NCBI RefSeq assembly: GCF_031979925.1
Contig: NZ_DALZFB010000008.1
Coordinates: forward strand, 62,001-126,000
DNA from: Pseudescherichia sp031979925
GTDB taxonomy: Bacteria; Pseudomonadota; Gammaproteobacteria; Enterobacterales; Enterobacteriaceae
Reading direction: 5' to 3'
Length of the DNA stretch: 64,000 nt
This document shows positions 8,377-15,676 of the stretch, piece after piece; the first letter of the stretch is position 1, and each line of letters opens with the position of its first letter. Position numbers and translations under genes: made by a program. The notes beneath the pieces were generated by a model. That model did not search any database. It saw only the letters and a list, made by a program, of their open reading frames with translations, and was not told the DNA's origin.

Positions 8377-8591
8377 AATATTTCCACAAGATTCACTCAG
8401 AAATTTAGAGTTGATATAGTTCTATCCCGGCAATAAAGATTTTCATTATCTCTATTGCCACCTTAAAACTTCATCGCTGTGGCCTATCCCATTGCATGTA
8501 ATTTCCCAAAAACTTATCACCTAGTACGCTTTTGTCATAACTGATGCCTTAGAATAAAATGAGGATAGAAGAGAAAAACTGGAATAGTAGC
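8377..8591. other. Intergenic stretch, nothing recognised
   Basis: AT-rich spacer after the Ntn hydrolase gene. I see no gene, repeat or strong terminator. Confidence 0.4.
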
Positions 8592-8681
8592 TTATTCCGG
8601 ACAGCGCAGCGGAACGCCCATCAGGGTGAAAATGGAATCAATGAAGACCTGAGCAGCCCGCAGGGTCAGCCGAAATACGCG
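8592..8681 (-). mobile_element. IS903/IS5-family transposase remnant
   Basis: Minus-strand codons read RVFRLTLRAAQ followed by FIDSIFTLMGVPLRCPE, then stop. From memory this is nearly the corresponding segment of the IS903 transposase (RVFRLTLRAAQGFIDSIFALMNVPLRCPDY). Only ~29 residues remain, with no recognisable terminal inverted repeats, so it is a fossil, not an active insertion. Confidence 0.75.
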
Positions 8682-8779
8682 TGTCCTCTATTTAAGTGGT
8701 TCCCCCGGTTCGACACGTACCTTTCCAGCACTCTCACCACCCGCTGCGCTGGGATATCTCGGCATATGAGTTACTATTT

Positions 8780-8999
8780 TTACCGTCGTTTCTTCCGATC
8801 TTGCAACTTCTGCAGATTGCTCCAAAAATCCTCATCAGTCCCAAATATGTCAGCAAGAACGCGGGCTTCAACATCGCTAAGACGACGCATACCGCACATA
8901 ATATCTTTGACATCCTGCCGAGAAATCCCCATAGCCCCCTTAAGCATCATGAGACATACTCAGCGGTTTTAATAATTCCTCGGTCAGTATTTCTCCCAC
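8780..8999 (-). pseudogene. higA-type antitoxin gene, frameshifted
   Basis: From GTG 8999 the minus strand reads GEILTEELLKPLSMSHDA, the start of HigA-type XRE antitoxins, then meets a stop. After a one-base shift it continues GAMGISRQDVKDIMCGMRRL, then RVLADIFGTDEDFWSNLQ, to TAA at 8780. The helix-turn-helix and the FGTDEDFW motif are clear. The shift sits between 'SHDA' and 'LKGAMG', and the usual N-terminal HPGE is lost. No higB toxin is seen. The start is immediately after the VbhA-like gene, so it was probably part of the same transcript. Confidence 0.75.
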
Positions 9000-9001
9000 T
9001 G

Positions 9002-9205
9002 TCAGAGGCCACCGGTATCTGCTTTTGTGTAGTAGGCAAGAATCTCAGCACGCCCCTGCTCATACGTCAGCTCACCTGAAATAATACGTGCCTTGATAGA
9101 TTCATATAGCGGCGTACCACTGGGGTCCTTTCCTTCGAGTCTAAGGGAAGCCTCTGCTTTACGAAAGCCCTCAATGAGTAACCGTGACTCGGGAGTTCTG
9201 GACAT
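9002..9205 (-). CDS. VbhA-like (Fic-inhibitor) antitoxin, orphan
   Basis: 67 residues from ATG 9205 (MSRTPESRLLIEGFRKAEAS, LRLEGKDPSGTPLYESIKAR, GELTYEQGRAEILAYY). The pattern of a first helix, 'LRLEG', then a helix carrying 'G.LT..QG' is that of VbhA-type antitoxins, which block Fic AMP-transferases by occupying the active site. No Fic toxin gene is adjacent; downstream lie only higA and IS903 remnants, so the toxin may have been lost or lie in trans. VbhA/VbhT systems are commonly found with conjugation genes, which fits its place after trbL. Longer upstream starts are rejected as lacking coding character. Confidence 0.7.
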   Translation of the reverse strand: MSRTPESRLLIEGFRKAEASLRLEGKDPSGTPLYESIKARIISGELTYEQGRAEILAYYTKADTGGL

Positions 9206-9249
9206 GATTTTTCCTTTGAGTTGCAGGAGTAGAGTTTGCTCAGTGAAAG

Positions 9250-9279
9250 CGTCAGTTCGCGTTTTCCCGTAAACTGACG
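9250..9279 (-). terminator. Inverted repeat after trbL
   Basis: CGTCAGTT and AACTGACG form an 8-bp stem just downstream of trbL. There is no clear T-run, so termination or mRNA processing is only a possibility. Confidence 0.3.
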
Positions 9280-9287
9280 TGCTTAAT

Positions 9288-10646
9288 TCAAGATTTATTA
9301 TTGCCGGATAAGCTATCTCCGGCAAAATCATCATGTTCGCGGTTATCCCGACGAGTAGCTGTTTGTTTACGTATCTGAGTCGCCAACTCTTCTCCAATAG
9401 TCTGATGAGCACCAGAAGAATTGCTGTTTTGCTTCATTGTTTGGTACTCAGCAGCTCCATTAACCATACTGCTTCCCATATGTCTTGCCATGCGTCCAGC
9501 ACGCGAGAACGATGCAGCAAAACCTTCGCTTCCTCCACTGGAGCTACCTTTACGAGATGACTGGTCTCCCGACGTGTTTACAGAACCAGTATCTTCACCA
9601 CCGCCAAATCCTCCACCTGAACCACCGGCAGATCCAGATTCTTCGGCCATTGCCGTTTGTGCAGATTCGAAAGCGGCTTTTAATGCAGAAACCCCACCAC
9701 TGACTTGAGCTGTAGTGCTCATTGCCATCGTTCCAGCACCACTAATCGCAGTAGCAGCAGCGCCCGTAATCATACCGGCCCCAAACCCACCAATCCCCTG
9801 TAAGGATGCTCCTCCAACAATGCCAGATAACAACAACGGCAATTTATTAGTCAATACTAAAAGAATAATTGAAGCCAGAAGTAAAACAATAAGACTATTA
9901 AGATCAGGAATATCATTTCCAATAATAGAAAAGTATTGATCTATAAATGATTGTCCAATACCAATGATTATTGTCATCGTGAATAATTGAATACCAATCG
10001 ATAAAACAGTCCGTAGGTAATTTATTGCTATATCGGAGGTCCACTTCGAGCCACCAAACCCAAGCAATATAACTCCCGCATAACACAATACCCATGCAGA
10101 AACTAAAATGATTAGCATATTTATCGCTATGAGGGCCATTACTATCAAAACAATTATCGCTACTGTTATCATAATGGTGGATATCATTGGCGACCAAATT
10201 GATGCGGCTGAACTGACCTTGGACAGTATCACAAATGCCATATCAACTATGCTTGAGGGTGATATACCAGTACCTATTCCCAGAGCGTTTGCTGCAAGTT
10301 GTCTCATTGAATTAATTATTGATTGAGATATAGCTGGGCCGTTGATTAAAAGATAATAGAAAAAACCAATAACAGCAAAAAAACGAACCATTTCTGCAAG
10401 TACCCCAGTCAGCCCCTCCCCTTGCAGCGCCATCATGCTAAATGTCCAAACCATACTTATTAATACCAGCCCCCAAAAGAGCCAATTCGCATAATCGCCA
10501 ATTACTGTTGTCCATGTGCTAGCTACTTGTTGAAACTTATCTAACAATGTATCAAGCAACCCGCTACTATCTAACTGACCAGCATAGGCATTAAAAGAAA
10601 ATAAAACTATGATACCAAAAAATGTGAGCTTGCTTACTATTTTCAT
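9288..10646 (-). CDS. trbL: TrbL, VirB6-like inner-membrane mating-pore protein
   Basis: A 452-residue protein from ATG 10646, two bases after the trbK stop; a GTG at 10655 is less likely. It has an N-terminal signal sequence (MKIVSKLTFFG... ending NAYA), then about six or seven hydrophobic segments up to residue ~290, with the conserved TrbL/VirB6 loop around GSKWTSDIAINYLRTV. A Gly/Ser-rich hydrophilic cytoplasmic tail follows. TrbL is the polytopic channel component of P-type type IV secretion systems and has ~530 residues in RP4. Gene order trbJ-trbK-trbL is as in RP4, but trbB-I and the later trb genes are missing. It probably substitutes for, or modifies, the pore of a helper plasmid. 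Confidence 0.88.
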   Translation of the reverse strand: MKIVSKLTFFGIIVLFSFNAYAGQLDSSGLLDTLLDKFQQVASTWTTVIGDYANWLFWGLVLISMVWTFSMMALQGEGLTGVLAEMVRFFAVIGFFYYLLINGPAISQSIINSMRQLAANALGIGTGISPSSIVDMAFVILSKVSSAASIWSPMISTIMITVAIIVLIVMALIAINMLIILVSAWVLCYAGVILLGFGGSKWTSDIAINYLRTVLSIGIQLFTMTIIIGIGQSFIDQYFSIIGNDIPDLNSLIVLLLASIILLVLTNKLPLLLSGIVGGASLQGIGGFGAGMITGAAATAISGAGTMAMSTTAQVSGGVSALKAAFESAQTAMAEESGSAGGSGGGFGGGEDTGSVNTSGDQSSRKGSSSGGSEGFAASFSRAGRMARHMGSSMVNGAAEYQTMKQNSNSSGAHQTIGEELATQIRKQTATRRDNREHDDFAGDSLSGNNKS

Positions 10647-10648
10647 AA

Positions 10649-10822
10649 TTACCACTCTCGTTTAGGACTTGGATTATTATTACTACGCAATGCACAATTA
10701 TCGTATTTATGCGCATCTAATTTATTATATGGCATCGTTGAGCAATCTTTATCGTTTTTTTCGCAAGAACAAATAATCATTGAAGTGATTAGAATAAAAA
10801 CCATCGTGATTTTATTTTTCAT
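10649..10822 (-). CDS. trbK: TrbK-like entry-exclusion lipoprotein
   Basis: 57 residues from ATG 10822 (MKNKITMVFILITSMIICSC...), ending TAA at 10649. A lipoprotein signal with a Cys after a short hydrophobic segment is clear, and the mature part is small and hydrophilic. Position between trbJ and trbL is that of trbK in IncP plasmids, whose ~69-residue lipoprotein product blocks entry of related plasmids into the cell. Sequence identity is hard to judge at this length, so the call rests on position, size and lipobox. The C-terminal PSPKREW echoes the C-terminus of TrbJ (PSPKRMW). Confidence 0.78.
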   Translation of the reverse strand: MKNKITMVFILITSMIICSCEKNDKDCSTMPYNKLDAHKYDNCALRSNNNPSPKREW

Positions 10823-10833
10823 TCAATTGGTCC

Positions 10834-11628
10834 TCACCACATTCGCTTTGGGCTTGGTGTATTCTGTCCAGCTAATACTTTCTCATCAGCGGCTATTTGT
10901 TGGGCTTCTTTATCAGCCTGAGCTTGCGCCAGGGTTGTAGCTGCATTTTGTTGTGCTACCAGTAATGAGCGGATTTGCAGTAACTGATTTGTTTGTGCAC
11001 TAGCAAGCTGGTTAGCCGTCTGAATGGCTTCCATTTGTCCTTTTGCACCGGTTGCATGAGTTTGCAAGTCTGCCAGGTTGTTAGCATCGTTTTGCAGCGT
11101 TTCTTGCTGTTCATCGATCGCCTTGAATACGGCGTCATTAGCTTTTTTTCGTGCCTCAGAACTGTCCTGTTCAGCTTTACGCAGTGCGCTAATTTCAGAT
11201 GCAGTACACTGAAGATTGGTGTTGAAGCACGGTGATGAACGGTAGTAGTTAATGTCTTGATAACGTTTCAGATACGAATCGAGACTTCCGGCCTGATTTT
11301 TGTAGTAATTCAGGGTGTCCTGCGCCTGCAGTAATTTGTTGATGGTCGAATTAGCCTGGTCCCAGATGTAAGCCCCAGGTGCTACGGTGTTCTGCAGCAT
11401 GTTTTCATATTGCTGCAGTTGCGTCTGATATTGCTGGATTTGTTTTGATACAGCCTGAACGTTGTTGACTGCGCTGATTGTGGTCTGAACCACATTAGTT
11501 CCATCAACAACAGGAATACCTGCTTTCACCGGTAATGCCACGATATATGCTATGAAGGAAGCTACCAATGCTTTTTTAGCGGCTAAAATACTTCTTTGCG
11601 ATGTAAATATTCGGAGCATAAATTTCAT
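10834..11628 (-). CDS. trbJ: TrbJ, VirB5-like periplasmic conjugation protein
   Basis: 264 residues from ATG 11628, preceded by GAGGT. There is a signal peptide with likely cleavage near LPVKA-GIPV, then long heptad-like helices (VQAVSKQIQQYQTQLQQYEN) followed by the TrbJ signature ENMLQNTVAPGAYIWDQ. Length equals RP4 TrbJ (~258). TrbJ is the VirB5-like minor pilus or pore protein of P-type systems. Retained only with trbK and trbL, it is likely a subunit exchanged into a helper's apparatus. The 12-nt gap to trbK indicates an operon. A 15-bp palindrome recurring in the island lies within its signal-peptide codons (11574-11588). Confidence 0.88.
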   Translation of the reverse strand: MKFMLRIFTSQRSILAAKKALVASFIAYIVALPVKAGIPVVDGTNVVQTTISAVNNVQAVSKQIQQYQTQLQQYENMLQNTVAPGAYIWDQANSTINKLLQAQDTLNYYKNQAGSLDSYLKRYQDINYYRSSPCFNTNLQCTASEISALRKAEQDSSEARKKANDAVFKAIDEQQETLQNDANNLADLQTHATGAKGQMEAIQTANQLASAQTNQLLQIRSLLVAQQNAATTLAQAQADKEAQQIAADEKVLAGQNTPSPKRMW

Positions 11629-11709
11629 TTGCTTACCTCAAATTCAACTGATTATTAGTATTGTAGACTTGGACTGGTAACAGATGCTGATATATAGAAA
11701 TCCATATAT

Positions 11710-12063
11710 TTAATTATCCAAAACTCTATCCATAATAGTCCTTAGTTCTTGTCTGGTTGATTCTATTTTTGCAAGCAAAGCTTTTATCAGTGTGGGCGAA
11801 AAATCAATTGTGCGAGGATCATTAGCTAGCCACAATTTAAGTAAACCACCAAGTCTCCCTAGATCAGCATTTACCCGGCTAAGTTCCATAACCTGTTTAA
11901 TATCTACAATAGACTCAACCTGATAACCCATTGCGACTTTACGAATGAAACTCGCGACACTTAAACCAGAAGCTTCTGCATTTTCCTGGATTTGCGCTTT
12001 TTCCTCTGGCAAACAATAAACTTTAATTGGTGTACTGTTCTTTCTAGTCTGAGAAACTGTCAT
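11710..12063 (-). CDS. traJ: TraJ, IncP-type oriT-binding relaxosome protein
   Basis: 117 residues from ATG 12063, which has GGAGAG just upstream; an ATG at 12075 lacks one. Very similar, from memory, to RP4 TraJ (123 residues): PIKVYCLPEEKA near the N-terminus, DLGRLGGLLKLWL and DPRT in the middle, ALLAKIE near the end. TraJ is a ribbon-helix-helix protein that binds the inverted repeat next to nic and recruits the TraI relaxase. As in RP4, it is encoded immediately beside oriT and reads away from it. In RP4 traI follows; here the next gene is trbJ, so the cognate relaxase must come from elsewhere. Confidence 0.92.
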   Translation of the reverse strand: MTVSQTRKNSTPIKVYCLPEEKAQIQENAEASGLSVASFIRKVAMGYQVESIVDIKQVMELSRVNADLGRLGGLLKLWLANDPRTIDFSPTLIKALLAKIESTRQELRTIMDRVLDN

Positions 12064-12076
12064 ATCACTCTCCATA

Positions 12077-12200
12077 TAGGCGGTAGCCGATCAGCCTCGC
12101 AGAGCAGGACTACCTTGAGCAGCGTTGCGGCGAATAGGGAGTGGTAAAGTTGGGACACCGGAGCGGTGGGCCTACTTTACATGTCCTGCCCTACCGTTGC
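12077..12200 (+). other. oriT: IncP/RP4-type origin of transfer (oriT)
   Basis: The sequence follows the RP4 oriT core element by element: GGCGGTAGCC, CAGCCTCGCAGAGCAGGA, GCGAATA-GGGA, an inverted repeat GTAAAGTTGGG...GCCTACTTTAC (12142-12180, with GGTGGGCCTACTT as in RP4), then TGTCCTG-CC, matching RP4 ATCCTG-CC. The nic site is therefore predicted between 12188 and 12189. The inverted repeat is the TraJ-binding element. The match is from memory of the RP4 sequence, but is too extended for chance. Confidence 0.92.
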
Positions 12201-12539
12201 CGTTGTATATCTGTGCACGACAATGTGTATTTCAGTGTACAGGATGTGTTTTTTTAATGTATTAGTGCAGGATTACTCGAGTGAAATCTGCAGCAAATGT
12301 GTTTTTTGCAAGGAAACTATAATTCTCACTTTTAAAAATGACCTCTAGTAGTTCTATATGGGCGTCCGCCAACTATATTTATGTTTCGATATAATGAAAG
12401 AAGCCTTTTATTACTTATGAACTTTTTTAATTACCTTGTCTGAGCATGTGCATTGCAGATTTTAGCGGCTAAAATCTGCCTTCCTATGCCCAAAGGCAGA
12501 GGCGTACCTCATATGTCATAAAATCTACCTCAAGCGTCA
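12201..12539. other. Non-coding stretch between oriT and the oriV region
   Basis: AT-rich except for a perfect 25-nt palindrome (12455-12479). A 60-codon frame from 12166 crosses oriT and is rejected. No gene is supportable. Confidence 0.5.
12455..12479. repeat. Palindrome containing TTTTAGC-G-GCTAAAA
   Basis: Perfect 12-bp arms GCAGATTTTAGC / GCTAAAATCTGC around a single G. The core TTTTAGC-N-GCTAAAA recurs at 11574-11588 (inside trbJ) and 17167-17183, all within the island. A protein-binding site shared by these three regions is the simplest reading. Confidence 0.75.
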
Positions 12540-12771
12540 ATATACCAAGCGTGTAGGTAATCTCTTCTTCTGGCGTACAACCATCGGCCTTTGGCCGATT
12601 CTGGATTTGAAAGCGCCTGCTCAGGCAGGTGATTTCGAAGCCTGAAGATCCTGAACGATCCTGTAAATACTGCTGAATAGTAAAAATTCGGGCCTCTGTA
12701 GCACGCTATCGGGCCGCTATAACACGCTATCGGGCCGTTGTGACACAATATCGGGCCGTTGTGACACGTTT
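12540..12771. other. oriV: Putative IncQ-like replication origin (oriV) with four 21-bp iterons
   Basis: Four tandem 21-base repeats start at 12688, 12709, 12730 and 12751, each beginning TCGGGCC and containing a (G/A)CAC motif; the last two are nearly identical (TCGGGCCGTTGTGACAC). The last two overlap the 3' end of the initiator gene. Beside them are small inverted repeats (ATCGGCC-TT-TGGCCGAT near 12584-12601; CCTGCTCAGG near 12617). Iterons next to an initiator gene are the standard origin layout, and IncQ plasmids use ~20-bp iterons bound by RepC. Confidence 0.8.
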
Positions 12772-13521
12772 TATCCTGGAACCGTTCAAATCAATTCCAA
12801 TCTCAAGCAATTGCACAGCATCTTCTTTCAATCTCCGACGGTAATTACGTAAAGTCATATTACTCGTTCCTTCACCGCATACTGCTAATATCAACGTATC
12901 CATATACCACCCTCCTAAAGGATTATTCCTATGGGTTAAGACATGACGAGCGACTGCCTGGCTAATACCATGTTGTAACCGAGCTATGGGGCCAGGATGA
13001 TAATAAAATGGCAAATCTTTTTTGAGTAACATTGCTAATGCAACACCCAGACGGACACGCCATAAACGGCGTACTCCCCCAGTCAAAGGATCTGGACGCG
13101 TCATAGGTGATGGTACTACATGATCGATCAGTCCCCCTATTATAAAGTCGCCGCTTTTCTCCAGCTCTGGCGTTATAATTTCAACTGTTGCGACGCGCAG
13201 ATCTAAAAGCAATTTATGTATACGACCATAACTGTACTGTGCATCGGATAGCGTTCGGCGTACTTTCGCTGGATCTACTAATAATTCGATTCCACCATCA
13301 GAAATTTCACGACGTTGCTCGGCAACATATAATATTGTCTCTACGATATCGGCATGACGCTGTCCGAGCCGTCCGGTAACACGACAACGTCCGAAACTTG
13401 TCTCCATCCATTGTCCCTTTACCTCCTTAGGACGCTGGCTTGGTTGGTACAGAATTACTCGGGCTTGCCAAGCTGTACTTGTGGGCGCCACTTTATTACC
13501 AGTTGTCATTGTCAGCGCCAC
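12727..13521 (-). CDS. repC: RepC-like replication initiator
   Basis: A 264-residue protein overlapping the end of the helicase gene by 26 bases, as in IncQ operons. It is basic, with likely winged-helix segments (for example VRRTLSDAQYSYGRIHKLLLDL and GEGTSNMTLRNYRRRLKED) consistent with an iteron-binding initiator of the IncQ RepC type (~283 residues in RSF1010). The last residues, VTTARYCVTTAR, are encoded by two of the 21-bp iterons, so the gene's 3' end is part of its own origin. Expected role: bind the iterons, open the origin and load RepA, allowing the excised island to replicate. Confidence 0.75.
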   Translation of the reverse strand: MALTMTTGNKVAPTSTAWQARVILYQPSQRPKEVKGQWMETSFGRCRVTGRLGQRHADIVETILYVAEQRREISDGGIELLVDPAKVRRTLSDAQYSYGRIHKLLLDLRVATVEIITPELEKSGDFIIGGLIDHVVPSPMTRPDPLTGGVRRLWRVRLGVALAMLLKKDLPFYYHPGPIARLQHGISQAVARHVLTHRNNPLGGWYMDTLILAVCGEGTSNMTLRNYRRRLKEDAVQLLEIGIDLNGSRIKRVTTARYCVTTAR

Positions 13522-14353
13522 TCCAGGTAGATGTTCTTTCTTTAGTAAGCTTTTTATTATTCTTCGAGCTGAGCGCCGTTACTTTTAATACTCCCCCCTC
13601 ATGTCTCTGTAACCAACGTTCTGGCGCACGTTCCCCATAATTTGCTTTATTTATTCCAAATCTAACAAATTGATCTCGAACATCATCAGAAATACCATAC
13701 GTCTTCGCTTCTAAGGCGGTCATGCCCGCCAGATAAGATTGCCACCGTATATTATCAACCAGGACGCTACTACCCCTGCTTGCCTGCTGTATATCACCAA
13801 CGCCCATCGTGGCAGCGCCTTTGTTTGAATGGTGTAGAAATATAATCGAACATCCAGTATCAGCAGCAATACCTTCTAGCTTTCCAATGACTTTGGACAT
13901 TGCTGCGCTATTATTCTCATCCTCCTGGTGGAAACGGCGAAGAGTATCCAAAATTATTAAACGTCTACCTTTTGAAACTTCATTGATCAAGTTTCTCCAA
14001 TCTGGCAAGAAAATATTTGGACATTTCCCTACCAAAGGTTCGACCAGTAGCTTATCAGCTACAATCTGCTGCTGATGTGCTGTTAGATATTTTCCCAAAG
14101 CATATAGACGATGGTGAATAATGTTTGCAGAGTCCTCCACAGGTAAATATGCCACTAACCCCGTTGGATATTCACCAAAGTTTAAAAGATCTACACCACA
14201 AGTAATCTGCACAGCAAGTTGTAATGCCATCATTGACTTTCCAACGCCTCCCGGAGAAACAATCGCTCCGACAGTACCAATAGCTAAATTAGGCAAAACG
14301 TAATCAATTGGCTGTGGCGGAGCTTCAAACGCTTCCATTATGTTCAATGACAT
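13496..14353 (-). CDS. repA: RepA-like hexameric replicative helicase
   Basis: 285 residues, close to RSF1010 RepA (279). RecA-fold motifs are intact: Walker A SPGGVGKSM (about residues 33-41), Walker B RRLIILDTL, and the downstream motif CSIIFLHHSNKG. It is a RepA/DnaB-type 5'-3' helicase that unwinds at the island's origin. It sits between the AlpA gene and repC in one minus-strand operon (gap of 5 nt, then overlap of 26 nt). No primase gene (repB) accompanies it, so priming must come from the host or a helper. Confidence 0.87.
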   Translation of the reverse strand: MSLNIMEAFEAPPQPIDYVLPNLAIGTVGAIVSPGGVGKSMMALQLAVQITCGVDLLNFGEYPTGLVAYLPVEDSANIIHHRLYALGKYLTAHQQQIVADKLLVEPLVGKCPNIFLPDWRNLINEVSKGRRLIILDTLRRFHQEDENNSAAMSKVIGKLEGIAADTGCSIIFLHHSNKGAATMGVGDIQQASRGSSVLVDNIRWQSYLAGMTALEAKTYGISDDVRDQFVRFGINKANYGERAPERWLQRHEGGVLKVTALSSKNNKKLTKERTSTWSGADNDNW

Positions 14354-14358
14354 TGCTA

Positions 14359-14589
14359 TTACCTACCTAAAACAATACCGGGTCTGGCCGCTTTAAACAT
14401 TGCTGATTTACGATCCGCAATCCACTGTTCCACTTCAGATAACTGCCATGCAACATTTCGGCTAGTAAGTGCTATACGGCGAGGAAACTCACCTCGCTGC
14501 TCAAGGTTATAAATAGTCCGGGCTGACAATGGGATCATTTCCAGAAGCGTTTTTCTGTTAATGAGCGTGCTATGTGCCTTTGGTTGCAT
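14359..14589 (-). CDS. AlpA-family MerR-like DNA-binding regulator
   Basis: 76 residues from ATG 14589, preceded by AGGAGG at a good distance; an upstream start at 14610 is less likely. The sequence LINRKTLLEMIPLSARTIYN, then EFPRR and WQLSEVEQWIADRK is the standard AlpA winged-helix pattern found in islands and P4-type phages, where it controls excision or the operon behind it. It heads the alpA-repA-repC operon and is divergent from the zinc-finger gene. It may bind near its own promoter or at the att end as an excisionase. Confidence 0.85.
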   Translation of the reverse strand: MQPKAHSTLINRKTLLEMIPLSARTIYNLEQRGEFPRRIALTSRNVAWQLSEVEQWIADRKSAMFKAARPGIVLGR

Positions 14590-14666
14590 CTGCCTTCCTC
14601 CTGTTTCCAATCAGGCCTATACAATGCCAAGCATTACCACTTGCTAAAACCTATTCATTGGCTAAA

Positions 14667-15638
14667 ATGGTTGACATGAAAATCATCCCCTGGGAAGGCT
14701 GTGACCTCACAGTTGCAGCAGCATTTAATGTATTTGTAGAGCGTAGCTCTCCGTATTCCACATTTTCACGGCGGTATCCTATACTGCGCCTGATACAGGA
14801 AGTGATTGACCCTGCAGTAGCTGCTTATAAAAATTCTTTGCCACTAAGCCATAAGGACTACATTTCTGGCGGAGGAGTGGAATTTAGTGAAATACTCAAA
14901 AATGTGGGTTTTAATGTGGTAGCACGCGCACAAAGACTTCTTTTGCGTCAATTTATTCTGATTTCAGATAGTCAAAATCCTCTCGATAAATGCTTTATTG
15001 CTACAATTGAGTCTCTTATTGAATTAGTCAGTGAGTGCGCATCCAAACGGCCAAAGAAATCATCACCGGCAAAAGGTGTAACTATAAATTCTCAACGTAA
15101 ACTCGGTTTTTGCGAGTTCTGCGGTAACCAGACTGAATTCTCTAAATTTATTACTGAAATTTCAGAATATGCTGCTAAAGATAATGAATTCCCTTATCGT
15201 GAAAAGTTGGTTTTTAGCGATCGATATTGCTCTAACCATAGACCCAGATTTACCAATGGCCAGTGGAACCCCCTTTACAGACAAGGAAAACGTTCCCTTG
15301 AACAATTCAACAAAGAACTATTAAGACTAAGGCGGCAATGTGCTAAACCAAGCAAAGCTAACGCTAACTCCGGTAATGAATTGGTTGATTATTATTTTTT
15401 AGAGTGGACACTAGGCCAAAACTTAACCCCAATAGATACAGGGGAACTTAGAAATATTGCACGGCTTATGACGGATTCTAAGCTTTCCGACACGAAGAAA
15501 ATAATACTTTCATTGAAAAAGCAAGGATTTAACCAATCTGATATCGGAAAAATTTTAGCATTAAATTATCACTTGCCAATGACACGTCAGGCTGTGTCAA
15601 AGGCCTTGAATTCTGTGAGGAAAGAATTTTATATTTAG
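14667..15638 (+). CDS. Zinc-ribbon/helix-turn-helix protein of unknown function
   Basis: About 323 residues from ATG 14667 (or 14676, MKIIPWEGCD). Longer starts reach into the alpA gene and are rejected. A probable zinc site is formed by CEFCGN and CSNH (about residues 155 and 205), and the C-terminus carries an HTH-like segment (GFNQSDIGKILALN, then TRQAVSKAL). It lies 38 nt upstream of the dGTPase gene on the same strand, so both are probably one transcript. It could regulate the element or the dGTPase. I do not recognise a named family. Confidence 0.7.
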   Translation: MVDMKIIPWEGCDLTVAAAFNVFVERSSPYSTFSRRYPILRLIQEVIDPAVAAYKNSLPLSHKDYISGGGVEFSEILKNVGFNVVARAQRLLLRQFILISDSQNPLDKCFIATIESLIELVSECASKRPKKSSPAKGVTINSQRKLGFCEFCGNQTEFSKFITEISEYAAKDNEFPYREKLVFSDRYCSNHRPRFTNGQWNPLYRQGKRSLEQFNKELLRLRRQCAKPSKANANSGNELVDYYFLEWTLGQNLTPIDTGELRNIARLMTDSKLSDTKKIILSLKKQGFNQSDIGKILALNYHLPMTRQAVSKALNSVRKEFYI

Positions 15639-15676
15639 TTAAGCATCAAGAGAACTAATTTATAAGGAGACAATAT

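Noticed and set aside
9206..9412. Longer start for the VbhA-like antitoxin
   Set aside because: The extra residues are read from the antisense of the trbL end and spacer, while the family similarity begins at ATG 9205.
12166..12348. 60-codon plus-strand frame
   Set aside because: It crosses the oriT nick region and lacks a start signal.
12688..12771. Possible CRISPR array (regular ~21-bp repeats)
   Set aside because: The repeats are directly abutting with no spacers, there are no cas genes, and an initiator gene is adjacent; these are iterons.
14574..14666. Longer start for the zinc-ribbon/HTH protein
   Set aside because: The extension overlaps the alpA start region and shows no coding character; ATG 14667 or 14676 is preferred.
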